From contig RFYP01000003.1 of the NCBI GenBank assembly GCA_009921175.1, positions 1 through 43,234 of the forward strand: a DNA stretch of 43,234 bases. The letters are read 5' to 3'. The notes beneath the pieces are model-generated. The model did no database searches and had not been told where the DNA came from. It was given only the letters and a program-made list of their open reading frames with translations. A program made the position numbers and the translations under genes. This document shows, piece after piece, positions 1 to 9,336 of the stretch (its first letter is position 1; each line of letters starts with the position of its first letter). The stretch comes from Flavobacteriia bacterium. Its GTDB lineage: Bacteria > Bacteroidota > Bacteroidia > Flavobacteriales > Flavobacteriaceae.

Positions 1-845
1 AAGGGATTGGTGACATTGAATTGTTTTTCAATGCCAAGCTCTATCAAAAGACGGTCAGTGACAAATTCCAAATACTGCGTCATCAATTTGGCATTCATCC
101 CAATCAAACTCACAGGAAGCGATTCGGTGATAAACTCTCTTTCGATCTGAAGGGCATCTAAGATAATGTCTTTGATGCGTTCTTTGGGCACCTTGTTTAC
201 GAGGTGTTGGTTGTGTAGGTGAACGGCAAAATCACAGTGCATACCTTCGTCTCTCGAAATCAGCTCGTTTGAAAAAGTAAGCCCGGGCATTAGACCACGC
301 TTTTTGAGCCAAAAGATTGAGCAAAAAGCCCCGGAAAAGAAAATCCCTTCAACGGCTGCAAAGGCGATTAAGCGTTCTGCAAAAGAATCGGACTCGATCC
401 AACGGAGTGCCCATTGGGCTTTTTTCTTGATCGCCGGAAAGATTTCGATGGCCTTAAACAGTTTGGTTTTTTCTGCATCGTCTTTAACATAGGTGTCGAT
501 GAGCAAAGAATAGGTTTCCGAATGGATATTTTCCATCATAATCTGAAAACCATAGAAAAACTTGGCCTCAGAATACTGTACTTCGTTGACAAAGTTTTCG
601 GCGAGATTTTCGTTGACAATACCATCGGAAGCGGCAAAAAACGCCAAAATATGCTTGATAAAATAACGCTCATCGTCATTGAGTTTATTGTTCCAATCGT
701 CCAAATCTTGGTGCAGATCAATTTCTTCAGCTGTCCAAAAACAGGCCTCCATTTTTTTGTACCATTCCCAAATATCGTGGTGTTGAATGGGAAAAATTAC
801 AAATCGGTCTTCATTTTCTTGGAGAATAGGTTCTACAGCTGCCAT
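1..845 (-). CDS. nrdB: Ribonucleoside-diphosphate reductase, class I small (beta) subunit, 3' end truncated by window edge
   Basis: Minus-strand reading from ATG at 845 is open to base 1: [51 protein letters not shown]...[30 protein letters not shown], a typical class I RNR R2 sequence. Absent from the supplied ORF track because it has no stop in the window. Confidence 0.95.
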   Translation of the reverse strand, partial: MAAVEPILQENEDRFVIFPIQHHDIWEWYKKMEACFWTAEEIDLHQDLDDWNNKLNDDERYFIKHILAFFAASDGIVNENLAENFVNEVQYSEAKFFYGFQIMMENIHSETYSLLIDTYVKDDAEKTKLFKAIEIFPAIKKKAQWALRWIESDSFAERLIAFAAVEGIFFSGAFCSIFWLKKRGLMPGLTFSNELISRDEGMHCDFAVHLHNQHLVNKVPKERIKDIILDALQIEREFITESLPVSLIGMNAKLMTQYLEFVTDRLLIELGIEKQFNVTNP

Positions 846-923
846 TGTTTTTTTTGTTAAGAATTAGTGAATCAAATCTGAGTAACAAAGATTTAAAATT
901 GAATTCAAAATTGAAAGTGATAC

Positions 924-932
924 TTATCCACA
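924..932 (+). promoter_or_regulatory. Perfect DnaA-box sequence TTATCCACA upstream of nrdB
   Basis: Exact TTATCCACA, 79 nt upstream of the nrdB start, in a 216-nt AT-rich intergenic region. Confidence 0.4.
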
Positions 933-1061
933 AACCTGGCTACTTTTTAACAAAACAGCTGTAAATCTCAAGCCTGTGATTTTTTAAACTTTTTGTATGT
1001 TGCTGTTTATCAGTGTATTGCCCGCTTAAATCTTTGGCAACCCCTATAAATACTGAAAACG

Positions 1062-1631
1062 TTACTTCCGGTAATTTTTGGCAATCAAGTCCAATTCGTC
1101 AAACCAGCTTTGGCCAAATTTTCGAATCAATGCCTTTTTGGTAAATTGATAAACGGGCAATTTTAGCGCAGCCCCAAGTTGGCATGCCGGGCTACAAATC
1201 GACCACTGGTGGTAGTTGACCGCGGTAAATTCGGAATAGGCCTGGGTGCGTACGGGGTACAAATGACAGGAAATGGGTTTTTGAACGCTTGTTGCACCGG
1301 CACGGTGGGCTTGTTCGATACCGCAATGGGCTTGTCCCTGTTCGTCAAAAGTGGCATAGACACACTCTTTGCCACCTACTAGGGGGGTCTCCCAATCGCC
1401 AGTGGGCGTCTGAATGGCCGCTCCTTGTTGGGCAATCGCTGCTCGGCCCTTGGCTTCCAAAAAAGGAAGGAGTTCTTCTTGGTGTTTTTCCAATTGCCGA
1501 ACTTCTTCTTCGTCTAAGGGCGCTCCAGCCTCTCCTTCGACACAACAAGCGCCTTTGCACTTTTGTAAATCACAGCAAAAGGCCTCTTCCAAAAGGGCCT
1601 CCGAAACCAAGGTGTCTTTGATTTGAAACAA
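1062..1631 (-). CDS. DUF3109-family cysteine-rich protein
   Basis: 189 aa with multiple Cys motifs (FCCDLQKCKGACCVEGEAGAPLDEEE; ISCHLYPVR), as in the DUF3109 family of Bacteroidota. Confidence 0.8.
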   Translation of the reverse strand: MFQIKDTLVSEALLEEAFCCDLQKCKGACCVEGEAGAPLDEEEVRQLEKHQEELLPFLEAKGRAAIAQQGAAIQTPTGDWETPLVGGKECVYATFDEQGQAHCGIEQAHRAGATSVQKPISCHLYPVRTQAYSEFTAVNYHQWSICSPACQLGAALKLPVYQFTKKALIRKFGQSWFDELDLIAKNYRK

Positions 1632-1711
1632 GGTAGATTAACTTTGGGTTAAAAATAAACAATAACTCCCTTCTTCCGGCATAAGTACTTACCTTTGACC
1701 AAAAATTTAGC

Positions 1712-2287
1712 ATGTTTGATCCACGTGAAATTTTGAGTGCCGGGATGGTGCTTTTTGCTGTCATCGATATAGTGGGTAATATTCCTTTGGTGATTTCTCT
1801 TCGTGAAAAGGTAGGGCACATTCAGTCCGGAAAAGCCTCGATTGTCTCTGCTGTTATCATGATTGCCTTTTTGTTTATCGGTGAAGAAATTCTCAACCTA
1901 ATCGGTATCGACATCAATTCGTTTGCCGTTGCTGGTTCTTTTGTTTTGTTATTTATGGCCTTGGAAATGATTTTGGGCATTTCCCTTTATAAGGACGATG
2001 TGCCCGAAACGGCTTCGATTGTTCCTTTGGCTTTTCCAATGATTGCCGGTGCCGGTACCATGACCTCCTTACTATCGCTACGGGCCGAATATGATTTGGT
2101 CAATATTATTGTCGCCATTGTCATCAATATCATCATTGTGTACGGTATTTTAAAATCGTCTAAACCCATTCAAAAAGTATTGGGAAAATCGGGTATCAAC
2201 ATTATCCGAAAGGTATTTGGAATCGTATTATTGGCTATCGCCGTAAAATTATTTGCCTCGAATATTGGCCAACTTATTCAATCGTAG
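1712..2287 (+). CDS. MarC-family integral membrane protein
   Basis: 191 aa polytopic membrane protein with MarC-like motifs (AVIDIVGNIPLVISL; PLAFPMIAGAGTMTSLLSL). Confidence 0.88.
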   Translation: MFDPREILSAGMVLFAVIDIVGNIPLVISLREKVGHIQSGKASIVSAVIMIAFLFIGEEILNLIGIDINSFAVAGSFVLLFMALEMILGISLYKDDVPETASIVPLAFPMIAGAGTMTSLLSLRAEYDLVNIIVAIVINIIIVYGILKSSKPIQKVLGKSGINIIRKVFGIVLLAIAVKLFASNIGQLIQS

Positions 2288-2290
2288 AAA

Positions 2291-2491
2291 ATGAAAAAAG
2301 CACTAATCGCCCTGATGATTGTTTCCGTGGGTATGCTCCTTTTTAACCTTACCCAGGTCAACTGGCAAGCCCCACTTGAAGGTAAGAGTACGGTAGCTGT
2401 CATTGGTATAATGGCCGCTGCTTGTGCATTTTTGCTCTTGTTATTGCTGTTTTTGTCCAAAAAAATTGCCGACCAACACGGCAAAAACTAA
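2291..2491 (+). CDS. Small two-TM membrane protein, unknown function
   Basis: 66 aa, two hydrophobic segments, starts 3 nt after the marC-like stop. Confidence 0.65.
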   Translation: MKKALIALMIVSVGMLLFNLTQVNWQAPLEGKSTVAVIGIMAAACAFLLLLLLFLSKKIADQHGKN

Positions 2492-2494
2492 CTG

Positions 2495-4078
2495 CTAGTC
2501 TAGCTGAAACGCTAAGTGATCCATGACCTTTCTAAGGAAGGGGTCATCGGTATTTAAAATTTGTGTAAAGACACCCTCACCATAAACTTGTAATCCGATA
2601 TAGGCCTTGATGGCCGTCAGAATTTTGTCTTGGTCTTTAAAGGCAAAGGGAATGCTGTTTTGGGTACAATAGGCTTGGAACTTGTCGAGCCAGACTTCGG
2701 GGGTGGTTAGGGGGGTAGCCAAAAATTCACTGGCCGACCCAAAGGCATATTCCCCACGATTAGCGTCTAAGGTCACAAACACAAAAAGGTTGATTACATT
2801 AGACCGCAGCACAAAGCTGTCCCATTCTTCTTCTTGAGTATTGTTGTTGGGCACAAAAAGGTCGGGATGAATCCCGCCACCGCCATACACAGTCCGTCCT
2901 TTAGGGGTTGTGTACGCCAACGAATCGTTTTGGGGAATTTTGGTCTGATCTTCCATTTCTCCACGTTCATACCGCTCGGTCACTTCAGCATAATAGGCTT
3001 CATGGTCGTTGTCATAGGGCCGTTGAATCGATCGGCCGGTAGGGGTATAATAGCGAGCTGTAGTCAGCCGCACTGCATCGCCATCGCCTAGGGGCATTTG
3101 TTGTTGAACCAATCCCTTGCCAAAAGTACGCCGTCCGACCACCCAGCCGCGGTCGTTGTCTTGCACAGCGCCAGCCAAAATCTCACTGGCTGAGGCCGAT
3201 TGCTCATTGACCAATATATATAAACCGCCTTTTTCAAAATTCCCTTGGTCGGTAGCTTGGGTTTCTTGTCGTTGACCTTTGTTGCTTTGGGTAATGACAA
3301 TGGGAGTGCCGGCCGATAAAAAAGTATCGGCAATCTGTGTGGCCGGCAAGAGGTAACCTCCAGGATTGTCCCTTAGATCAATCACTAAGCTTTGCAATCC
3401 TGTGAGTTGAAGGAGTCGCAGTGCACGGTCAAATTCGACAAAAGTGGTCTGCGAAAAACGATTGATTTTGATATAGCCTACATTTTGATCAATCATATAA
3501 GAGGCATCAACGCTTTTTAGTGGTACTGCCCCTCGCTTAAGATTGACCCAAAAAACACTGTCGTTTTGTTTACGGTAAATCGCCAACTCCAAGGGGGTGT
3601 TGGGCAATCCCTTTAGTTTGGACACGATGGCTGTACTACTGAGATTTTGGTTAAACAACGAATCGCCATTGGCCATCAATATACGATCGCCCGGGGCAAT
3701 TCCTACTGCTTTACTCGGTCCGCCTTCCAATACACGCACCACCGAAACCGTATCGCCAACCATAAAAAAACTAACGCCTATCCCTACAAAATTTCCTTGC
3801 ATACTTTCAGCAATTTCTTGGCTGGCCTCTTGGGGAATATAGACCGAATGGGGATCGAGTTGTTGGAGTATGTCTTCGATCACCACGTTGACTATGCTAT
3901 CAGTGTCAATCTGGTCCACGTACTTTTCGGACAAATAGTCCATAAACCGGTTGAGTTTGGCTCGCTCTTTTTGCGGAGCAAAACCCGGTAGGTTGAGTTG
4001 TTCGCCTCGCGTGCCCAGCAATAAGCCCAGGCTTAGTGAAAGTAAAACGACGAGAAATAAAAAGATGTTGTTTTTCAA
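2495..4078 (-). CDS. S41-family C-terminal processing peptidase with PDZ domain
   Basis: 527 aa; N-terminal TM, PDZ region, catalytic Ser motif NEQSASASEILAGA and Lys motif GRRTFGKGLVQ. Confidence 0.93.
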   Translation of the reverse strand: MKNNIFLFLVVLLSLSLGLLLGTRGEQLNLPGFAPQKERAKLNRFMDYLSEKYVDQIDTDSIVNVVIEDILQQLDPHSVYIPQEASQEIAESMQGNFVGIGVSFFMVGDTVSVVRVLEGGPSKAVGIAPGDRILMANGDSLFNQNLSSTAIVSKLKGLPNTPLELAIYRKQNDSVFWVNLKRGAVPLKSVDASYMIDQNVGYIKINRFSQTTFVEFDRALRLLQLTGLQSLVIDLRDNPGGYLLPATQIADTFLSAGTPIVITQSNKGQRQETQATDQGNFEKGGLYILVNEQSASASEILAGAVQDNDRGWVVGRRTFGKGLVQQQMPLGDGDAVRLTTARYYTPTGRSIQRPYDNDHEAYYAEVTERYERGEMEDQTKIPQNDSLAYTTPKGRTVYGGGGIHPDLFVPNNNTQEEEWDSFVLRSNVINLFVFVTLDANRGEYAFGSASEFLATPLTTPEVWLDKFQAYCTQNSIPFAFKDQDKILTAIKAYIGLQVYGEGVFTQILNTDDPFLRKVMDHLAFQLD

Positions 4079-4089
4079 AGGGCGGTGTT

Positions 4090-4512
4090 TTATAGGGGAA
4101 GATGGTCAAGGGCGACCCCGGCTTTTTGAAGAAATTCGAGGCCCGTAGTGTCTTTGTACTGCTGGGCATACACCACTCGAACGATCCCCGATTGATGAAT
4201 CAATTTACTGCATTCTTTACATGGAGAGAGGGTAATGTAGAGGGTTGCCCCTTGACACGATTGGGTCGAGGCTGCTACTTTAAGTATTGCGTTGGCTTCG
4301 GCATGCAAAACATACCATTTGGTTTTGTAGTCTTCATCTTCACAGACGTTTTCAAAGCCCGAAGGGGTGCCGTTATATCCATCCGAAATAATCATCCGGT
4401 TTTTGACAATCAACGCCCCTACTTGTTTGCGCTTACAGTAGGACAAGGTGCCCCATTCTTCGGCCATTTTTAAATAAGCCCGGTCGTATTTGCGTTGTTT
4501 CGCCTCGTTCAT
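4090..4512 (-). CDS. dCMP deaminase (cytidine/deoxycytidylate deaminase family)
   Basis: Zinc motifs HAEANAIL and PCKEC; CKRKQVGALIVKNRMIISDGYNGTPSGFEN. Confidence 0.92.
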   Translation of the reverse strand: MNEAKQRKYDRAYLKMAEEWGTLSYCKRKQVGALIVKNRMIISDGYNGTPSGFENVCEDEDYKTKWYVLHAEANAILKVAASTQSCQGATLYITLSPCKECSKLIHQSGIVRVVYAQQYKDTTGLEFLQKAGVALDHLPL

Positions 4513-4547
4513 AGTTCAAAAATACTATTTTGTTTGGTATCCCTTAT

Positions 4548-5132
4548 TTAAAGGGGCCAGTTTGAGATACTCATTTCTGCAGCCAAGGTCGCAATGATGG
4601 CGCCGACAAGCAGTAACCACTTTTTGGGACTTACCCTGAGTAGGTTGGTAAATAAATAAGACACCAACAATACCATAACCACCACAATCAATTGAGCAGT
4701 TTCTACACCTAAGGCAAAACTCAGCAACCCACTATAAGCATCTTCTTCCAAAATGATTTGCTTAAAATACCGGGCAAAACCCAAGCCGTGAATCAACCCA
4801 AAAAGTACAGTCAACATACCTGTCCATTGGGGATTTCTCATGGCTGCTTTTTGTGGGTGTTTGGCGAACAAAAGCGGTAGGCATGTTGCCAAGATGGTAA
4901 TTGGAATCAAAAATTCGATCCACGCATCGGGCAATCGCACCCAGCCCTCGTAGGCCACCCACAAAGACAAGGTATGCCCTAGGGTAAACAAACTCACCAA
5001 GATCAACAAAGAACGCCATCTGAACAGCGTAAAAGGAACGGTAAGTACAATCAAAAAATAAAAATGGTCCAGACCCTTAGGGTCTAAGACATGGTTAAGT
5101 CCAAGTTCGAAATAGAAAAGAAAGGGGTTCAT
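4548..5132 (-). CDS. HupE/UreJ-family membrane protein
   Basis: 194 aa; GLNHVLDPKGLDHFYFLIVL, LFTLGHTLSLW, GLIHGLGFA motifs. Confidence 0.82.
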   Translation of the reverse strand: MNPFLFYFELGLNHVLDPKGLDHFYFLIVLTVPFTLFRWRSLLILVSLFTLGHTLSLWVAYEGWVRLPDAWIEFLIPITILATCLPLLFAKHPQKAAMRNPQWTGMLTVLFGLIHGLGFARYFKQIILEEDAYSGLLSFALGVETAQLIVVVMVLLVSYLFTNLLRVSPKKWLLLVGAIIATLAAEMSISNWPL

Positions 5133-5135
5133 GGG

Positions 5136-5846
5136 CTAAAATTGACGTTCTTTTTTAATGGTTTCATAGGCCTCTTGTACGAGCCTAAATTTTTCTTGTG
5201 CACCCTTAACGAGGGCAGGGTCTTTGGTTTGTAGGCGGTCGGGATGGTATTTTTTAACCATCGTTCGGTAGGCTTTTTTGATGTCGGCTTCCGACGCGGA
5301 GGGGTCAATTTCTAAAATTTTATAGGCCTGGTCAGCCGCCTTAAAAAACATGGCTTTGATTCCTTCAAACTCCTGCGTTTTGAGTTTAAGGCCATGGGCG
5401 ATTTGGGCAATTTTTTGCAGTTCACTTTCGGAGACTGTCCCATCGGCCTGGGCAATCGCAAACAAAAAATGAATGATTTGCAGTCGGGTTTCGTAACGAA
5501 CATAGGCGACAAAAAAGTCACTCAAGTCGGCAATACTCTGGGTCTTTTTTTTGATTTCGGTATTGAAACGTTGGAAGATAGACTGCGCTTGTTCTTGACC
5601 GTATTGTGCAATAAAATAGTTCCGCACAAAAGCTAGTTCCTTCGGACTGATTTGACCATCGGCCTTAATCACCATCGCCGCAAGGGCCAAGAGTTTCATT
5701 TCAAAAGTTTGGTTTGAAAAACGGCCCTTCAGCTGGCGACCTCCCGATCCGAATTGATCAACTAGGCTGCCTATGAAAAATCCCAAGAGGGCCCCCGGAA
5801 ATCGAAAAAACATATAGCCGAGAAATGCTGCAAACCATTTTATCAT
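5136..5846 (-). CDS. TerB-like plus C-terminal DnaJ-domain protein (DjlA-like)
   Basis: N-terminal membrane segment, TerB-like helical region, C-terminal J domain with HPD (YKILEIDPSASEADIKKAYRTMVKKYHPDRL). Confidence 0.88.
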   Translation of the reverse strand: MIKWFAAFLGYMFFRFPGALLGFFIGSLVDQFGSGGRQLKGRFSNQTFEMKLLALAAMVIKADGQISPKELAFVRNYFIAQYGQEQAQSIFQRFNTEIKKKTQSIADLSDFFVAYVRYETRLQIIHFLFAIAQADGTVSESELQKIAQIAHGLKLKTQEFEGIKAMFFKAADQAYKILEIDPSASEADIKKAYRTMVKKYHPDRLQTKDPALVKGAQEKFRLVQEAYETIKKERQF

Positions 5847-5897
5847 ATCTATACCAAGTACTGCTGTGTAATTTTAGCGTGATTTCCCTACGGGATT

Positions 5898-5930
5898 TTG
5901 AATAATCAAACTTAAGTTTTTTTATCTTTG
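5898..5930 (+). promoter_or_regulatory. Bacteroidota-type promoter TTG-N22-TATCTTTG upstream of the bacilliredoxin gene
   Basis: TTG 5898-5900; TATCTTTG 5923-5930. The track start at 5928 lies inside the -7 box, so 5943 is the likelier start. Confidence 0.55.
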
Positions 5931-5942
5931 AAAAAAAATAAT

Positions 5943-6353
5943 ATGTACCCAGAAGAAATCGTCAAACCGATGCGCGAAGAGCTTACTCAAGTAGGCTTTC
6001 AAGAATTAGCCACAGCAGAAGAAGTAGATCAGGCCCTGGAAACAGCAGGTACGGCTTTGGTCGTTGTCAACTCGATTTGTGGATGTGCGGCTGCCAATGC
6101 CCGTCCTGGGGTGCGTATTTCGCTTGACCATAGCAAAACTCCCGACAGGCTTTACACCGTTTTTGCCGGGGTAGACCGTGAAGCCACCGACCAAGCACGT
6201 GCCCGTATGATTCCTTTTCCTCCCTCATCGCCAAGCATCGCTTTGTTTAAAGACGGTGAATTGGTGCATATGATCGAGCGGCATCATATCGAGGGTCGGC
6301 CTGCGATGCTGATTGCAGAAAATCTTAAAGAAGCGTATAGCGACCACTGCTAA
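5943..6353 (+). CDS. BrxA/BrxB-family bacilliredoxin
   Basis: MYPEEIVKPMREELTQVGFQEL...VVVNSICGCAAANARPGV with CGC motif. Start moved from 5928 to 5943. Confidence 0.9.
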   Translation: MYPEEIVKPMREELTQVGFQELATAEEVDQALETAGTALVVVNSICGCAAANARPGVRISLDHSKTPDRLYTVFAGVDREATDQARARMIPFPPSSPSIALFKDGELVHMIERHHIEGRPAMLIAENLKEAYSDHC

Positions 6354-6372
6354 TCGCTCGTATTGGCGAAGC

Positions 6373-7110
6373 ATGAAGCGATTTGCAGCCTATAGCCTCA
6401 CGATTGTCTATTACTTTTTTTTCGTCGGTTGCCTGCTTTTTTTTCATGTATTGCAAGTCATCAGTCTCCGTGTTTTTGGCTATCAGGCCCATAAAAAATC
6501 AGTCGATTTTCTAAACTTTATGTTGATGCGTTGCCTTAACCTTTTGGGCACACGCATTGATTTTGGCCCCCTACCCGACCTACCCAAAGACCGGCCACTG
6601 ATTATTGTTTCCAACCATCAAAGCACCTATGATATCCCTCCCATTATCTGGTATTTTAGGGCCTATCATCCCAAATTCATTAGCAAAAAAGAATTGGGAA
6701 AAGGTATTCCAAGTGTGTCGTACAACCTGAACCATGGTGGGTCGGTATTGATCGACCGAAAAGACTCCGAGGGGGCACTTCAAGCGATTGCCGCCTTTGG
6801 TCAACGCATTGAAAAAAACAATTGGTCGGCTGTGATTTTCCCCGAAGGTACCCGTTCCAAAACCGGGGAACCAAGGCGTTTTCAACGCAATGGGCTTAAA
6901 ACCTTATTAAAACATATGCCCCGTGCATTGCTAGTCCCTGTAAGCATTAATCATTCTTGGCGACTTGGGCAATACAACTATTTTCCGATGCCCTTGGGGG
7001 TGACGATACGTTTTCGAGTAGGGGACGTTCTCAACCCCAAAGACTATTCAGAAGATGACCTTTTGGACCGGATCGAAGATACCGTAAAAAAGGGCATTGA
7101 ATCGATTTAG
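6373..7110 (+). CDS. 1-acyl-sn-glycerol-3-phosphate acyltransferase (PlsC-like)
   Basis: SNHQSTYD (HX4D) and FPEGTRSK motifs; start taken at ATG 6373 rather than 6313. Confidence 0.9.
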   Translation: MKRFAAYSLTIVYYFFFVGCLLFFHVLQVISLRVFGYQAHKKSVDFLNFMLMRCLNLLGTRIDFGPLPDLPKDRPLIIVSNHQSTYDIPPIIWYFRAYHPKFISKKELGKGIPSVSYNLNHGGSVLIDRKDSEGALQAIAAFGQRIEKNNWSAVIFPEGTRSKTGEPRRFQRNGLKTLLKHMPRALLVPVSINHSWRLGQYNYFPMPLGVTIRFRVGDVLNPKDYSEDDLLDRIEDTVKKGIESI

Positions 7111-7883
7111 AAATTGGCTTTTCTTTTGTTTAGAAAAGCTTGGGTACCTTCTTTAAAATCGGCTGTGGAAAAGCAATCTGCAAACAATTCTTTTTCAACA
7201 GCATAACCCGATTGGCTAGGGTCGTACCCCGCCTTGACCGCTCGTAAGGCAGCAGCCTGGGCCGAAGGGGCATTTTTGAGTAACTGGCTGGCCATTTTTG
7301 CTACTTCGGTCAATAATTGATCGGCTGCCACCACCCGATTGACCAACCCAAAATCAAAGGCTTGTTGGGCACTAATCATGCTACCGGTAAGGATCATTTC
7401 CAAGGCACGTCCTTTACCCACAAGCTGGGGCAAACGTTGGGTACCCCCATAGCCGGGGATGACCCCCAAAGAAACCTCGGGAAGGGCCATTTTGGCATGG
7501 TCGGCTGCGATACGGAGGTGACATGCCATGGCCAATTCGAGACCTCCGCCTAGGGCAAAACCATTGATCGCAGCAATCACCGGCTTCCCTAAGTTTTCGA
7601 TAAAATCAAAAACTTTTTCTTGTCCTTGAGCAACCAGTGTATGGGCTTGTTCGGGGGTGAACTCGGCAAATTCACTGATATCGGCCCCAGCCACAAAGGC
7701 TTTTTCACCGGCCCCCATAAGCACCACCACCCGTACTTCGTCCTGTTGCCGAAGTTCGCTAAACGTTTTGTGTAAAGCGTTAAGCAACGCACTGTTGAGG
7801 GCGTTTAATTTTTCGGGGCGATTGATGCGTACCCAGGCCACACGGTCGGCAATGGAGGTCAAAATCGGATTAGGCATTTTCAT
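7107..7883 (-). CDS. Enoyl-CoA hydratase/isomerase family protein
   Basis: 258 aa crotonase fold: INRPEKLNALNS, AFVAGADISEF, NGFALGGGLELAMACHLRIA, GVIPGYGGTQRLPQLVG. Confidence 0.93.
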   Translation of the reverse strand: MKMPNPILTSIADRVAWVRINRPEKLNALNSALLNALHKTFSELRQQDEVRVVVLMGAGEKAFVAGADISEFAEFTPEQAHTLVAQGQEKVFDFIENLGKPVIAAINGFALGGGLELAMACHLRIAADHAKMALPEVSLGVIPGYGGTQRLPQLVGKGRALEMILTGSMISAQQAFDFGLVNRVVAADQLLTEVAKMASQLLKNAPSAQAAALRAVKAGYDPSQSGYAVEKELFADCFSTADFKEGTQAFLNKRKANF

Positions 7884-9336
7884 TTTTTTTAAGGGTGATG
7901 GTAAAGGTGGTGTTTTTTTTGGCCTCGGAAGTATAGGTTATTTTCCCTCCGTGAGCCTCGACAATATTTTTGACAATGCCCAATCCCAAGCCCATGCCTT
8001 TGGTTTTGGTGGTAAATTTGGGTTCGAATATCTTGTCTTTTAAATCTTTGGGAATCCCCATGCCGTTGTCGGTGATATGCACCTTGACCAATTTTGGGGT
8101 GCTGTTTAACACAATGTCAATCTTGGGTGTTTTTTTGGCGGGAATCGATTGCAGCCCGTTTTGAATCAGATTGGTCATCACACGTATCCATTGTGTTCGG
8201 TCTAGCGGAAGGTACGCTTGATCGACATTTGAGGAAAAACTTACCTGGTCTTGTTCAAAAATTTCAGTGGCGCGTTTGGTGACTTCCACCACATCGCAGC
8301 GTTGAAGTTGGGCCTTGGGCAAGGTGGCATAATCGGAGAAGGCATTGGCCACTTGACTCATGGTGTCGATTTGTTCCAAAAGAATCTGGGCAAACTCTTG
8401 AATATTGGCTTTATGATTGGGTTGAGAGGGGTCATAATTACGCTGAAAACTCTGCACGGTAAGGCGCATGGGCGTCAGGGGGTTTTTGATTTCATGGGCG
8501 ACTTGTCGGGCCATCTCTTGCCAAGCTTGGTCTTTGGAAGACTTGGCTAGCTGGGCGGCACTCGCTTCCAAATCGTCAATCATATTGTTGTAGGAGTTGA
8601 CCAAGCTTTCGATTTCACGGGTGGCATTTTTTAAGTAAATCTTTTCATTGCGCTTCATCAAACCGGTTTGATCGATTTGCGTGCGTAAACGTTCGAGTGA
8701 CCGCGTGACATAACGGGCCAGAAAATAGGCCACGGCTATGGAGATCACCAGCATGATTAGATAAATCTGGTAGAGCCGCTGTAAAAAGGTGTTGAGTTCG
8801 TTTTCAGAAAAAGAAACATCTTCAAAATAGGGAAAAAACAAAATACCATAGGGCGTACCACCCGGGGTTTTTAAAAAGCTGTAGGAGGATTGAAATTTTC
8901 CAATTTCGTCTTCATTTTTTTCCAAAAACCGTTTACCGGTTGCGTTATTTAAGTCAGAAAGAACTTGGGCGTCTAAATGATAATTGTTGGCAATTATTTT
9001 AAGTGGAAGAAAAGACACAAACAGGGGGTCTCCTTCTAAGGTGAAAAGTGAAAATTCAACTTTATGAATTTCGGTAATGGCGTTTATTTCATCTTGATGT
9101 TGTGCCCAAACGGTGTCTTTTTGATTGGCTAAGCCATGTTTTTGGACTAAATAATTTACGTGCCTATGCACTTGGTTTTCTTTGCGGTCCAACCGAAAGA
9201 GGTTGTAGTCGGCGGCTTCATTTTGGTATTGAAAATAGGTGGCTCCCAAAATCATCAGACAGGCCACTAATACCAACAATATCATAGCCAAAAACAGCCG
9301 AGTACGCAACGAAAAACTAGTGCTTAGTCGTTTCAT
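7870..9336 (-). CDS. HAMP-domain sensor histidine kinase (NtrY-like)
   Basis: Two TM helices, HAMP region, H-box QVAHEIKNPLTPMRLTVQ, HATPase motifs TDNGMGIP, TKTKGMGLGLGIVKNIVEAHGG. Confidence 0.93.
   Translation of the reverse strand: MKRLSTSFSLRTRLFLAMILLVLVACLMILGATYFQYQNEAADYNLFRLDRKENQVHRHVNYLVQKHGLANQKDTVWAQHQDEINAITEIHKVEFSLFTLEGDPLFVSFLPLKIIANNYHLDAQVLSDLNNATGKRFLEKNEDEIGKFQSSYSFLKTPGGTPYGILFFPYFEDVSFSENELNTFLQRLYQIYLIMLVISIAVAYFLARYVTRSLERLRTQIDQTGLMKRNEKIYLKNATREIESLVNSYNNMIDDLEASAAQLAKSSKDQAWQEMARQVAHEIKNPLTPMRLTVQSFQRNYDPSQPNHKANIQEFAQILLEQIDTMSQVANAFSDYATLPKAQLQRCDVVEVTKRATEIFEQDQVSFSSNVDQAYLPLDRTQWIRVMTNLIQNGLQSIPAKKTPKIDIVLNSTPKLVKVHITDNGMGIPKDLKDKIFEPKFTTKTKGMGLGLGIVKNIVEAHGGKITYTSEAKKNTTFTITLKKNENA

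Noticed and set aside
414-860. 148-aa plus-strand ORF (and 304..492) listed in the track
   Set aside because: Shadow ORFs opposite nrdB, which is open on the minus strand from 845 to the window edge and has clear RNR R2 motifs.
897-915. AAATTGAA repeated at 897-904 and 908-915, with TTGAATTCAA palindrome between
   Set aside because: Short and low complexity in an AT-rich spacer.
1690-1697. TACCTTTG upstream of the marC-like gene, and -7-like boxes at 5907-5914, 16407-16414 and 40117-40124 on the minus strand
   Set aside because: No TTG element at a suitable distance, so not called as promoters; the one before araC is mentioned only as a possibility.
3647-3991. 114-aa plus-strand ORF
   Set aside because: Antisense to the S41 peptidase; composition looks like a shadow reading frame.
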